The position numbers and the translations under genes were made by a program. Shown one piece after another: positions 10,989 through 18,752 of a stretch of 64,000 nt of DNA. Position 1 is the first letter of the stretch, and each line of letters starts with the position of its first letter. The notes under the pieces were generated by a model, which saw nothing but the letters and a program-made list of their open reading frames with translations, was not told the DNA's origin and did no database searches. The stretch spans positions 62,001-126,000 of the forward strand of contig JAKOZT010000015.1 of assembly GCA_029779845.1 (NCBI GenBank), written 5' to 3'. The stretch is from Pseudomonadota bacterium (lineage in GTDB: Bacteria; Pseudomonadota; Gammaproteobacteria; Burkholderiales; Burkholderiaceae_C).

Positions 10989-11984
10989 CTAAATTCGGTC
11001 GCGCGTCGTCTGGCGCCGCTGCGAGGCGTGGGCCGCGAGGAAGGCGCGTGCGTCGTCGGCGTCCTGGCGGATGGCGGCGGTCAGCGCCTCGAGCGAATCG
11101 AAGCGCGCCTCGTCGCGCAGTTTGTGCAGCAGTTCCACGCGCACGATCTTACCGTAGCCCCCCTCGGCGCCGAGCGTGGCGGGCCACTCCAGGCAGTGCA
11201 CTTCGAGCAGCACGCGGCCGCTGTCGTCCACCGTCGGGCGGCGGCCGAGGCTGGCGACGCCGTCGAGTGGCGCATCGGTCAGGCCATGCACCTGCACCGC
11301 GAAGATGCCCAGCGCCGCCGGCTTGGGGTGTGAGAAGCGCAGGTTGAGCGTCTTGAAGCCGAGATCGCGCCCGAGCTTTCTTCCGTGCACCACGTGGCCC
11401 GACAGGCTGTACGGCCGGCCCAGCAGCACCGCGGCGCGTTCCATGTCGCCGGCGGCCAGCGCCTCGCGCACCGCCGAGCTGGAGACACGTTCTCCGTGCA
11501 CCTCGTAGCTCAGCATGCGCGCCACGTCGAAGCCGGCCGCCTGGCCGGCGGCGTCGAGCAGCGCGTAGTCGCCGGCGCGCTTCGCGCCGAAGCGGAAGTC
11601 GTCGCCGACCAGCACGTACTTCGCGCCCAGGCCCTCGACCAGCACGTCGTCGACGAAAGCCTGCGGCGACTGCGCCGCGAAGCGCGCGTCGAAGCGCAGC
11701 ACCACGGCCTGCTCGATGCCGCAGCGCTCCAGTTCGGCGAGCTTGTCGCGCAGCGTGGCGATGCGCGCGGGCGCGAGGTCGGGCTTGTTCGCCGCCGCCG
11801 CGAAGTAGTCGCGCGGATGCGGCTCGAAGGTCATCACGCAGGAGGCGAGGCCGCGGTGCTGCGCCTCGTTGCGCAGCAGCGCCAGCATGGCCTGGTGGCC
11901 GCGGTGCACGCCGTCGAAGTTGCCGATGGTCAGCGCGCAGGCGTCGGCGATGCCGGGGTGGTGGAAGCCGCGGAAGACTCGCAT
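10989..11984 (-). CDS. ribF: Bifunctional riboflavin kinase / FAD synthetase
   Basis: Makes FMN from riboflavin and then FAD from FMN, cytosolic, 331 residues. The N-terminal FAD-synthetase half carries [10 protein letters not shown] (21-30), the nucleotidyltransferase HxGH-type motif, and the later SSSAVREAL stretch. The C-terminal flavokinase half begins around [18 protein letters not shown] and contains GFKTLNL and LEVHCLEW. The ATG at 11984 fits the family start. A longer frame to 12035 would run into the upstream rsuA-like gene. There is no Shine-Dalgarno; a GATAAT hexamer ends 7 bases before the ATG (see that site), suggesting a leaderless message. Confidence 0.97.
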   Translation of the reverse strand: MRVFRGFHHPGIADACALTIGNFDGVHRGHQAMLALLRNEAQHRGLASCVMTFEPHPRDYFAAAANKPDLAPARIATLRDKLAELERCGIEQAVVLRFDARFAAQSPQAFVDDVLVEGLGAKYVLVGDDFRFGAKRAGDYALLDAAGQAAGFDVARMLSYEVHGERVSSSAVREALAAGDMERAAVLLGRPYSLSGHVVHGRKLGRDLGFKTLNLRFSHPKPAALGIFAVQVHGLTDAPLDGVASLGRRPTVDDSGRVLLEVHCLEWPATLGAEGGYGKIVRVELLHKLRDEARFDSLEALTAAIRQDADDARAFLAAHASQRRQTTRDRI

Positions 11985-11991
11985 GCGTGCG

Positions 11992-11997
11992 ATTATC
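11992..11997 (-). promoter_or_regulatory. GATAAT -10-like box, leaderless start of ribF
   Basis: GATAAT (five of six to consensus) on the minus strand, separated from the ribF ATG by 7 bases, so transcription would begin at or next to the A of the ATG. The TAA inside the hexamer is also the stop codon of the preceding rsuA-like gene. No -35 hexamer is obvious in the upstream coding sequence. Inference from spacing; not proven. Confidence 0.4.
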
Positions 11998-12709
11998 GGT
12001 GCGGCTCGATCTGCGCAGGCTCGGTCCAGCGCCACTGTCCCGGCGCCAGATCGGCCGGCAGTTGCAGCGCGCCGAAGGCGCTGCGGTGCAAGGCTTCGAC
12101 GCGGTTGCCCGCGGCCGCCACCATGCGCTTGACCTGGTGGTACTTGCCTTCGGTGAGCGTGAGGCGCAGGCCGTGGGTGCCCTCGGCCTGGGCTTCCGCG
12201 GCGCGCACCGGCGTGGGGTCGTCGTCGAGCACCACGCCGTTGCGCAGCGCGGCGAGCTGTTTTTCATCCACTTCGTGCTTGCAGCGCGCCTCGTAGACCT
12301 TGGGCACGTGGTGCCTGGGCGAAGTCAGGCGATGGATCAGCGCGCCGTCGTCGGTGAGCAGCAGCAGCCCGGTGGTGTCTTCGTCGAGCCGGCCCACCGG
12401 CTGCACGCCGCGCGTGCGCAGCGGCGCGGGCAAGAGGCTCAGCACGCTGGGGTGGTGCCTGGGCTTCTGCGAGCACTCGTAGCCGGCCGGCTTGTGCAGC
12501 ATCACCAGCGCCTTCTCGCGATACGGCCACAGCCGGCCCTGCACGCCGAATTCCAGGCCCTCGGTATCGACTTCGCGCCACGGATCGTCGCAGACCTCGC
12601 CGGCCAGGCTGACGAAGCCGGCGGCGATCAGCCCCTCGCATTCGCGGCGCGTGCCGAAACCTTGGCTGAACAGCACCTGGGCGAGCGTGGGGAGGCGGCC
12701 GCGGCTCAT
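11993..12709 (-). CDS. rsuA: Pseudouridine synthase, RsuA family (16S rRNA)
   Basis: RNA pseudouridine synthase of 238 residues. An N-terminal S4 RNA-binding domain (about 8-55: LAQVLFSQGFGTRRECEGLI) is followed by the catalytic domain with KPAGYECS and the signature GRLDEDTTGL, whose D109 is the catalytic Asp. EGKYHQVKRM near residue 195 is typical of the RsuA/RluB/E/F branch. The S4 domain and length favour RsuA (position 516 of 16S rRNA in E. coli), but RluE-like specificity is not excluded. The start ATG overlaps the P1-peptidase stop by 4 bases (ATGA), implying translational coupling. Confidence 0.9.
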   Translation of the reverse strand: MSRGRLPTLAQVLFSQGFGTRRECEGLIAAGFVSLAGEVCDDPWREVDTEGLEFGVQGRLWPYREKALVMLHKPAGYECSQKPRHHPSVLSLLPAPLRTRGVQPVGRLDEDTTGLLLLTDDGALIHRLTSPRHHVPKVYEARCKHEVDEKQLAALRNGVVLDDDPTPVRAAEAQAEGTHGLRLTLTEGKYHQVKRMVAAAGNRVEALHRSAFGALQLPADLAPGQWRWTEPAQIEPHR

Positions 12710-13683
12710 GCGAAGTCGGCGGCGCAGGGCAGTTCGGGCAGGCGCGCCGCGGCGCGCACGCCGCTGAGCACCGCGCGCGCGGTGACTTCGGCCGCCAGCG
12801 CGCCGAGCAGCGTCAGGTCCGCGCCGCGCCCGGCCGCGCCAGTGGCCAGCGCGAACAGCGTGTCGCCGTCGCCCATCGTGTGCACCGGGTTGATGGATCG
12901 CGCCAGGCCGTCGTGCGCCATCTGCGCGAGCTTGTTGGCCTGGGCCTTGGTGAGCGCTGCGTCGGTGGCGATCACGCCGATGGTCGTCGCGGCGCCGGGC
13001 TGGAAGGGCGCGGGCAGTTCTCCGGCGAGGAAGGCGTTCATCGTGCCGAGCAGTTGCGTGCCGTCGGCCGTGCGTGCGCCGGCCACCGGCCGGCCCGTGG
13101 CCGGGTCGACCACATCGCCGAGCGCGTTGACGGCGACCAGCGCCGCCACCGTGAACCCGCCGACGCGCAGCGAGGCCGTGCCGATGCCGCCCTTCATCGC
13201 CCGAGCGGGGCCGTACAGCTTGCCGACACTCGCGCCCGCACCGGCGCCGACGTTGCCCTGCGCCGGCGGCTGGGTGCTCGCCGCCACGCAGGCCGCGTAG
13301 CCCGCATCGGCATCAGGCCGGATGCGCGCATCGCCGAGCCACAGGTCGAACAGGATCGCCGCCGGCACGATGGGCACGCGCACGGTGCCGACCGCGACGC
13401 CGATGCCGCGCTCCTCCAGCCAGCGCATCACGCCGCCGGCCGCATCGAGCCCGAAGGCGCTGCCGCCGGCCAGCAGCACGGCGTGCACCTGCTCGACGCT
13501 GTTCAGCGGCGAGAGCAGCTCGGTCTCGCGCGTGCCGGGCGCGGCGCCGCGCACGTCGACGCCGCACACCGCGCCCTGCGGCGTCAGCACCACGCTGCAG
13601 CCGGTGGGGCGGCGCTTGTCGGTGAAGTGGCCGACGCTGACGCCGGCCACGTCCACGATGGAAGCGGCGATCGACTCGTTCAT
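12706..13683 (-). CDS. P1 family peptidase (DmpA/NylC-like N-terminal nucleophile hydrolase)
   Basis: Member of the P1 (DmpA/NylC) family, in which the precursor cuts itself and exposes a Ser or Thr nucleophile; relatives act as beta-aminopeptidases or 6-aminohexanoate-oligomer hydrolases. It has 325 residues from the ATG at 13683. Motifs: HAVLLAGGSAFGLDAAGGV (about 67-85), GNVGAGAGASVGK (143-155) and ATTIGVIATDAALTKAQ (232-248). By analogy with NylC the nucleophile would be T233. The residue before it is Ala, where I remember Asn in NylC, so self-processing needs testing. A TACCAT hexamer ends 6 bases before the ATG. It overlaps the rsuA-like gene by 4 bases. Confidence 0.88.
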   Translation of the reverse strand: MNESIAASIVDVAGVSVGHFTDKRRPTGCSVVLTPQGAVCGVDVRGAAPGTRETELLSPLNSVEQVHAVLLAGGSAFGLDAAGGVMRWLEERGIGVAVGTVRVPIVPAAILFDLWLGDARIRPDADAGYAACVAASTQPPAQGNVGAGAGASVGKLYGPARAMKGGIGTASLRVGGFTVAALVAVNALGDVVDPATGRPVAGARTADGTQLLGTMNAFLAGELPAPFQPGAATTIGVIATDAALTKAQANKLAQMAHDGLARSINPVHTMGDGDTLFALATGAAGRGADLTLLGALAAEVTARAVLSGVRAAARLPELPCAADFA

Positions 13684-13689
13684 GCCGGC

Positions 13690-13695
13690 ATGGTA
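13690..13695 (-). promoter_or_regulatory. TACCAT -10-like box, leaderless start of the P1 peptidase
   Basis: TACCAT on the minus strand (four of six to TATAAT), exactly 6 bases before the ATG at 13683, in the 25-base gap after the acyl-CoA dehydrogenase stop. No Shine-Dalgarno is present. Same geometry as the ribF, aminopeptidase P and hybrid-kinase starts. Confidence 0.3.
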
Positions 13696-13708
13696 GCCGG
13701 CACCTTCT

Positions 13709-14842
13709 TCACGCAAACACGCCTGCCGTGTCCTGCATGCGCGCGGACACCTCGCCGAGGTGGTGCAGCGTGTCGCCGAAGGTCATCTCCAGCACCGTCA
13801 GGCGCTTGAAGTAGTGGCTGCCGATGTACTCGTCGGTCACGCCGATGCCGCCGTGCAGCTGGATGCACTGCTGGCCGACGAAGCGCATCGATTGCCCCAG
13901 CTGCACCTTGGCCTGCGCGATCGCGCGGCGGCGCACCGGCGCGGGCTCGCCGAGCTTGAGGCTGGCGTAGTAGCTCATCGAGCGGCCAAGTTCGAGCTGC
14001 ATCTTCACGTCGGCGATGCGGTGCCGCAGCGCCTGGAAGCTCGCGATCGCCACGCCGAACTGCTTGCGCGTGTTCATGTACTCGGCGGTGATCGCGGTCA
14101 GGCGCTCCATCACGCCGACGGCTTCGGCGCAGACCGCGGCGATGCCGGCGTCCACCGCCTGTTCGAGCAGCGGCAGCGCGTCGAGCGCGATCAGCGTGGC
14201 GGGCGTGTTCGCCAGCGTGATCTCGGCGGCGCGGGCGCCGTCCTGCGTCGGGTAGCCGCGCACCGTCAAACCTGCCGTGCCCTTGGCGACGAGGAAGAGG
14301 GCGATGCCTTTTTCGTCCGCATCGGCGCCGGCCGTGCGCGCCGGCACGATGAAGGCGTCGGCTTCGTCGCCGGCGGGCACGATGCTCTTGGCGCCGGAGA
14401 GCGTCCAGTCGTTGCCGGACTTCGAAGCCTTCGTCGTCACGTGGTTCAGGCGATAACGCGCCGCACGCTCCTGATGCGCCAGCACCACCAGCGCCGAGGC
14501 GTCGGCGATCTTCGGCAGCCACTCGGACTGCACGTCCGCCGGCGCGCCCGACAGCAGCGTGGGCGCGACGATCGCGCCGTGCGCATAGGGCGCGTTGACC
14601 AGCCCGCGCCCCAGCTCCTCGTTGACCACCATCGCCTCGATCGGCGCCAAGCCCATGCCGCCGTGCGCCTCGGGGATCACGAGGCCGGTGAGGCCCAGCT
14701 CGGCGAGTTCGCCATAGACCTCGCGCGTCGCGCCGCCGGCCTTGGCGATGCCGTGGCGGCGCTCGAACGAAAAGCCCTTGTCCACCCAGCGCCGCACCGC
14801 ATCGCGCAGCGATTCCTGATCGTCGGTGAAATCGAAGTCCAT
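13709..14842 (-). CDS. Acyl-CoA dehydrogenase, small-subunit type (pimeloyl-CoA dehydrogenase-like)
   Basis: FAD-dependent acyl-CoA dehydrogenase fold, 377 residues: N-terminal helical domain (MDFDFTDDQESLRDAVRRW), a middle beta domain around NDWTLSGAKSIVPAG, and a C-terminal helical domain containing NTRKQFGVAIASFQALRH and QLHGGIGVTDEYIGSHYFKR. Sequence style matches the product usually called pimeloyl-CoA dehydrogenase small subunit (PimD in Rhodopseudomonas, dicarboxylate beta-oxidation). It lies 2 bases after its large partner on the same strand, so the two are co-translated. Such paired ACADs can form alpha2beta2 enzymes with one functional site per heterodimer. The substrate is inferred, not shown. 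Confidence 0.88.
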   Translation of the reverse strand: MDFDFTDDQESLRDAVRRWVDKGFSFERRHGIAKAGGATREVYGELAELGLTGLVIPEAHGGMGLAPIEAMVVNEELGRGLVNAPYAHGAIVAPTLLSGAPADVQSEWLPKIADASALVVLAHQERAARYRLNHVTTKASKSGNDWTLSGAKSIVPAGDEADAFIVPARTAGADADEKGIALFLVAKGTAGLTVRGYPTQDGARAAEITLANTPATLIALDALPLLEQAVDAGIAAVCAEAVGVMERLTAITAEYMNTRKQFGVAIASFQALRHRIADVKMQLELGRSMSYYASLKLGEPAPVRRRAIAQAKVQLGQSMRFVGQQCIQLHGGIGVTDEYIGSHYFKRLTVLEMTFGDTLHHLGEVSARMQDTAGVFA

Positions 14843-14844
14843 GA

Positions 14845-16026
14845 TCAGCTCCCCAGCACGGTGGCGGAGACGATGTTGCGCTGGACCTCGTTGGATCCGC
14901 CGTAGATCGTCGTCTTGCGGTAGTTGAAGTAGGTGGCGGCCAGCGGCGCGCAGTGCGCCGCGCCGACCTGGTCGCCCTGCCAGCCGGCTTCCATCGCCTC
15001 CTTCACGAAGGGCACGCTGTACGGCCCGGCGGCCAGCATCATCAGCTCGGTGTAGCGCTGCTGGATCTCGCTGCCGCGGATCTTCAGCAGACCCGCCACG
15101 TCCAGCGCCGCCTTGCCGCTCTTCTCGGCGGAGAGCACGCGCAGCACCATCATCTCCAGCGCGACGATGTCGACTTCCAGCTTCGCGATCTCGTCGCGGA
15201 AGCGCGTGTCCTCGTAGACGCCTTCGGCCCTGGCGATGCGCTTCAGGCGCTCCAGCTCACGCTTGGCGCGGTTCACGTCGGCGATGTTGGTGCGCTCGTG
15301 GGCGAGCAGGTGCTTGGCGTAGGTCCAGCCCTTGTTCTCCTCGCCGACGAGGTTGTCGGCCGGCACCTCGACGTTGTCGAACCAGACCTCGTTCACCTCG
15401 TGGCCGCCGTCGAGCATGATGATGGGCCGCACGCTGACGCCCGGGCTCTTCATGTCGATCAGCAGGAAGCTGATGCCGGTCTGCGGCTTGCCGGAGGTGT
15501 CGGTGCGCACCAGGCAGAAGATCCAGTCGCCGTACTGGCCCAGCGTGGTCCAGGTCTTCTGGCCGTTGACGATGTAGTAGTCGCCCTTGCGTTCGGCGCG
15601 GCACTTGAGCGACGCCAGATCCGAGCCCGCGCCCGGCTCGCTGTAGCCCTGGCTCCACCACACCTCGCCGCTCATGATGCCGGGCAGGTGGCGCTTCTGC
15701 TGCTCGGGCGAGCCGAAGGCCATGATCACCGGCGCCACCATCACCGGCCCGAAGGGCACCACGCGCGGCGCGCCGGCCAGCGCACATTCCTCCTCGAACA
15801 GATGGCGCTGGATCACGTTCCAGCCCGGCCCGCCGAACTGCTTGGGCCAGGCCCAGCCGTGCCAGCCCTTGGCGCCGAGGATCTTGGCCCAGCGCTGCAT
15901 GTCGTTCTTGCTCAGGTGCAGGGCGTTGTGCACCTTGTGGCTGATGTCCTTGGGCAGGTTCTCGGCCACCCAGGCGCGGATCTCCTGCCGGAACGCCTGT
16001 TCCTCGGGCGTGAAATTCAGGTCCAT
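14845..16026 (-). CDS. Acyl-CoA dehydrogenase, large-subunit type (pimeloyl-CoA dehydrogenase-like)
   Basis: Acyl-CoA dehydrogenase of 393 residues matching the product usually named pimeloyl-CoA dehydrogenase large subunit (PimC). Landmarks: MDLNFTPEEQAFRQEIRAW, the flavin-contact WWSQGYSEPGAGSDLASL (about 127-144), VNGQKTWTT, HERTNIADVNRAK, and the terminal IYGGSNEVQRNIV. At the position of the medium-chain catalytic Glu (after Tyr375) this protein has Gly376, so the base must come from elsewhere, for example the helix G position used by isovaleryl-CoA dehydrogenase. It is first in a two-gene operon. A possible TetR-type operator lies 38-60 bases upstream. Confidence 0.88.
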   Translation of the reverse strand: MDLNFTPEEQAFRQEIRAWVAENLPKDISHKVHNALHLSKNDMQRWAKILGAKGWHGWAWPKQFGGPGWNVIQRHLFEEECALAGAPRVVPFGPVMVAPVIMAFGSPEQQKRHLPGIMSGEVWWSQGYSEPGAGSDLASLKCRAERKGDYYIVNGQKTWTTLGQYGDWIFCLVRTDTSGKPQTGISFLLIDMKSPGVSVRPIIMLDGGHEVNEVWFDNVEVPADNLVGEENKGWTYAKHLLAHERTNIADVNRAKRELERLKRIARAEGVYEDTRFRDEIAKLEVDIVALEMMVLRVLSAEKSGKAALDVAGLLKIRGSEIQQRYTELMMLAAGPYSVPFVKEAMEAGWQGDQVGAAHCAPLAATYFNYRKTTIYGGSNEVQRNIVSATVLGS

Positions 16027-16063
16027 GCGTGTGTCTCCATTGCGGCCCGCGGGCCAGCGAGCG

Positions 16064-16086
16064 TTTTAGCACGAGCGTTCGCAAAA
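16064..16086. promoter_or_regulatory. Possible TetR-type operator upstream of the acyl-CoA dehydrogenase pair
   Basis: The 12-base near-palindrome ACGAGCGTTCGC (16071-16082) is flanked by TTTTAGC on the left and AAAA on the right. It differs from the ideal inverted repeat ACGAACGTTCGT at two positions. Operators of this shape are typical of TetR-family repressors of fatty-acid and acyl-CoA genes in betaproteobacteria. It lies between the large-subunit ATG and the retropepsin gene. Just beyond it a longer inverted repeat, CGACAAC (16102-16108) with GTTGTCG (16130-16136), sits right after the retropepsin stop and may be a weak terminator. No TetR gene is in the window. Confidence 0.3.
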
Positions 16087-16140
16087 CCCTTGTCCCTGCC
16101 GCGACAACGCCCCGCAGTGGATCCCCTGGGTTGTCGAGCG

Positions 16141-16773
16141 TCAGTACCGCTTGTCGAGCACCAGCACGTCGGCGTCGCGCTTCATCTGGAAGCGCGACAG
16201 GAAGCTGTTGCCCAGCAGCACCATCTCCATCGGCGCCGGCACCACGGTGGCGGCGACGTCGTAGACCGTCACGTCGCCGATGCGCACCTCGCGCAGCGTG
16301 ACGCGGTGCGCCACCACGTCGCCGTTGGCGGTGCGGGCAATGCCGCGTTCGCCCTTGGAGAAATCCAGCCCGATGCTGCGCGCCACCGCTTCGCCGATGG
16401 CGATGTTGGTGGCGCCGGTGTCGACCACGAAGCGCACGCTGCGGCCGTTGATCGTGCCGCCGGTGGTGAAGTGCCCGCCCGGCCCGGCCGATAGCACGAT
16501 CTGCGTGCCGCTGCCGGCGCTGGCCGCGCCGCCGAGGTTCACCTGCGCGCCGCCGAGCGCGAGCGTCTGGCGCTTGCCGCCGACTTCCACCACCGCCTGG
16601 CTGCCGCTGACGCTGATGACCTTCACGCCGGAGACCGTGGCCCCGGCCGCGACGGTGCGCGGCGCGCCGTCGATCATCAGCAGCGCCTTGTCGCCCAGGC
16701 TGCCGCTCATCGAGACGTTCTGCGCGAAGGCCAGCGCCGGCAGCAGCGCCACGAGGGCGGCGAGGCGGCGCAT
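16141..16773 (-). CDS. Retropepsin-like aspartic protease, exported (clan AA)
   Basis: Periplasmic-type single-lobe aspartic protease of 210 residues. A signal peptide occupies about residues 1-17 (cleavage after ALAFA). An N-terminal SH3-like segment (about 20-85, GDKALLMIDGAPRTVAAG) precedes the retropepsin fold (about 90-210) with the catalytic motif FVVDTGAT (D118-T119-G120). VLLGNSFLSRFQM near the C-terminus is the second conserved strand of the family (TIGR02281-like). A single catalytic Asp means the enzyme should work as a dimer. The stop of yajQ lies 2 bases upstream on the same strand, so the two are likely co-transcribed. The physiological substrate is unknown. Confidence 0.9.
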   Translation of the reverse strand: MRRLAALVALLPALAFAQNVSMSGSLGDKALLMIDGAPRTVAAGATVSGVKVISVSGSQAVVEVGGKRQTLALGGAQVNLGGAASAGSGTQIVLSAGPGGHFTTGGTINGRSVRFVVDTGATNIAIGEAVARSIGLDFSKGERGIARTANGDVVAHRVTLREVRIGDVTVYDVAATVVPAPMEMVLLGNSFLSRFQMKRDADVLVLDKRY

Positions 16774-16775
16774 GT

Positions 16776-17264
16776 TCAGTCGCGCAGGTTGGTGAACGAG
16801 ACCGGCGCGTCCGGCACGGTCTTCTTGATCAACTGCATCGCGAGCTGCAAGTCATCGCGCTTGGCGCCGGTGACGCGCACCGTGTCGCCCTGGATCGCGG
16901 CCTGCACCTTCATCTTGCTCTGCTTGATGGCGGCCTGGATCTTCTTGGCGTTGTCGCCGTCGACCCCGCTCTTGACCGTCAGCACCTGCTTGACCTTGTC
17001 GCCGCCGATCTTCTCGATCTTCGCGCTGCGGTCGAGGAAGCGGATGTCCACGCCGCGCTTGCTCAGCTTGGCCAGCAGGATGTCGGTGACCTGGCCGATC
17101 TGGAAGTCCGAGTCGGCGTGCAGCGTGATCGCCTTGTCGGCCAGCTCGGCCGCGGCCGAGCTGCCCTTGAAGTCGAAGCGCGTGCCGATTTCCTTGGCGG
17201 TCTGGTCGACGGCGTTGCGCACCTCGACGAGATTCGGCTCGATGACGGTGTCGAAACTGGGCAT
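16776..17264 (-). CDS. yajQ: YajQ family nucleotide-binding protein
   Basis: Cytosolic protein of 162 residues, the usual length, with two ferredoxin-like halves. Start [20 protein letters not shown], middle [14 protein letters not shown] and VDIRFLD, end [11 protein letters not shown] are all diagnostic. Family members bind cyclic di-GMP in Xanthomonas and Pseudomonas; binding here is by analogy. The ATG faces the murB ATG across only 14 bases. No ribosome site is visible; GAGAAT ends 6 bases before the start. Confidence 0.95.
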   Translation of the reverse strand: MPSFDTVIEPNLVEVRNAVDQTAKEIGTRFDFKGSSAAAELADKAITLHADSDFQIGQVTDILLAKLSKRGVDIRFLDRSAKIEKIGGDKVKQVLTVKSGVDGDNAKKIQAAIKQSKMKVQAAIQGDTVRVTGAKRDDLQLAMQLIKKTVPDAPVSFTNLRD

Positions 17265-17266
17265 GC

Positions 17267-17276
17267 AAAAATTCTC
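17267..17276. promoter_or_regulatory. Back-to-back -10-like boxes between yajQ and murB
   Basis: The 14 bases between the divergent ATGs contain AAAAAT on the plus strand (17267-17272), 6 bases before the murB ATG, and GAGAAT on the minus strand (17271-17276), 6 bases before the yajQ ATG. The surrounding GCATGCAAA occurs twice in direct orientation (17261-17269 and 17278-17286), each copy containing one start codon. Any -35 element must lie inside the opposite gene. Shine-Dalgarno sequences are absent on both sides. Confidence 0.35.
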
Positions 17277-17278
17277 GC

Positions 17279-18295
17279 ATGCAAATCGAGTCGGGCGTGA
17301 GCCTGAAACCGTTCAATACCTTCGGATTGCCGGCGGTTGCGCAATCCTTGGTGCGCATCAAGAGCGATGCCGACGTGCGCCGCGTGGTCGACCATCCGGA
17401 GCTGGGCCGCGCGCCCAAGTTCATCCTCGGCGGCGGCAGCAACATCATCCTGACGCGCGACATGCCGGCCGTGGTGCTCAAGGTCGAGGTGACGGGCAAG
17501 CGGCTGGTGGAGGAGCGCGCCGACGCCTGGATCGTCGAGGCCGGCGCCGGCGAGAGCTGGCACGACGTGGTCGCGTGGACGCTCGCCCAGGGCTGGCCGG
17601 GGCTGGAGAACCTGGCGCTGATCCCCGGCACCGTGGGCGCGGCGCCGGTGCAGAACATCGGCGCCTACGGGCTGGAGCTGAAGGACCGCTTCGAGGCGCT
17701 GGACGCGGTCGACCTGGTCACCGGCCGCAGCGTCACGCTCGGGCCGGCGATCTGCGCCTTCGGCTACCGCGACAGCGTCTTCAAGCACTCGCTGGCCGGG
17801 CGCACGCTGATCACGCGCGTGCGGCTGCGCCTGCCGCGGCCCTGGCAGCCGGTGCTGGGCTACCTCGACCTGGAGCGGCGCATGCGCGAGGAGGGCGTCT
17901 CCAGCCCGTCGGCGCGCCAGATCTTCGACTGGATCTGCGCGATCCGCCGCGCCAAGCTGCCCGACCCGGCGGCGATCGGCAACGCCGGCAGCTTCTTCAA
18001 GAACCCGGTGGTCACGCCCGAGCAGTGCCGCGACATCATCGGCCGCGACCCGGAGATCGTGCACTACCCGATGCCCGACGGCAGCGTGAAGCTCGCCGCC
18101 GGCTGGATGATCGACGCCTGTGGCTGGAAGGGCAAGGCGGTGGGCGGCGCGGCCGTCTACGACCGGCAGGCGCTGGTGCTGGTCAATCGCGGCGGCGCGA
18201 TCGGCTCGGAGGTGATGACGCTGGCGCGCGCCATCCAGGAGAGTGTCTACGGGCGCTTCGGCATCCGGCTGGAGCCGGAGCCGGTGGTGGTCTGA
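17279..18295 (+). CDS. murB: UDP-N-acetylenolpyruvoylglucosamine reductase
   Basis: Second enzyme of peptidoglycan precursor synthesis: FAD- and NADPH-dependent reduction of UDP-GlcNAc-enolpyruvate to UDP-MurNAc, cytosolic. 338 residues, type I (E. coli-like). Landmarks: NTFGLPAVA near the start, FAD-binding LGGGSNIIL (about 50-59), [21 protein letters not shown] (in part about 111-130), FGYRDSVFK, the proton donor Ser in NAGSFFKNP, and a C-terminal Glu in RLEPEP. It stands alone, not in a mur cluster, divergent from yajQ and convergent with ppnP (7 bases apart). Confidence 0.97.
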   Translation: MQIESGVSLKPFNTFGLPAVAQSLVRIKSDADVRRVVDHPELGRAPKFILGGGSNIILTRDMPAVVLKVEVTGKRLVEERADAWIVEAGAGESWHDVVAWTLAQGWPGLENLALIPGTVGAAPVQNIGAYGLELKDRFEALDAVDLVTGRSVTLGPAICAFGYRDSVFKHSLAGRTLITRVRLRLPRPWQPVLGYLDLERRMREEGVSSPSARQIFDWICAIRRAKLPDPAAIGNAGSFFKNPVVTPEQCRDIIGRDPEIVHYPMPDGSVKLAAGWMIDACGWKGKAVGGAAVYDRQALVLVNRGGAIGSEVMTLARAIQESVYGRFGIRLEPEPVVV

Positions 18296-18302
18296 TCCTC
18301 GA

Positions 18303-18614
18303 TCAGAGGAAGTGGCAGACGTAGTGGAGCGTCTGTGAGACTTCGATGTCGAAGGCGGCATTGCCCGGCACGTCGAAGCTCTGGCCGCCGCGATAGGTGG
18401 CCCACTCCGTGGAGCCCGGCAGCCTGACGCGGCACTCGCCCTCGATCAGCTCCATGCGCTCGGGCGCGCCGGTGTTGAACTTCAGCGCCGAAGGCAGGAT
18501 CACGCCGACGCTCTTCTTGCTGCCGTCGGCCAGCTCCAGGCTGTGCGAGACGCACTTGCCCTCGAAGTAGACGTTGGCGCGGGTGCGCACGGTGGCTTGA
18601 AGCTGGTCGGTCAT
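18303..18614 (-). CDS. ppnP: Pyrimidine/purine nucleoside phosphorylase (DUF1255 cupin)
   Basis: Small cupin of 103 residues that in E. coli phosphorolyses several ribonucleosides to base and ribose-1-phosphate. Diagnostic stretches: [46 protein letters not shown] and [16 protein letters not shown]. Length is near the family norm of about 95. The ATG at 18614 is chosen because upstream in-frame codons lack a start and the family begins there. The 138-base gap before the divergent TPR gene may hold promoters for both. Confidence 0.93.
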   Translation of the reverse strand: MTDQLQATVRTRANVYFEGKCVSHSLELADGSKKSVGVILPSALKFNTGAPERMELIEGECRVRLPGSTEWATYRGGQSFDVPGNAAFDIEVSQTLHYVCHFL

Positions 18615-18752
18615 GGCTCGGGAGGGCGACAAAAGGAGCGCGGATGCTAGCGCAGGGCTGTGAGCGTCTGTTTCACGGCGTGGCTTCGCGCACGAATGCA
18701 CGCACCAAAATGATGACGGCGCGTTGTAATCGCTGATCTTCGCGCCCTGATC

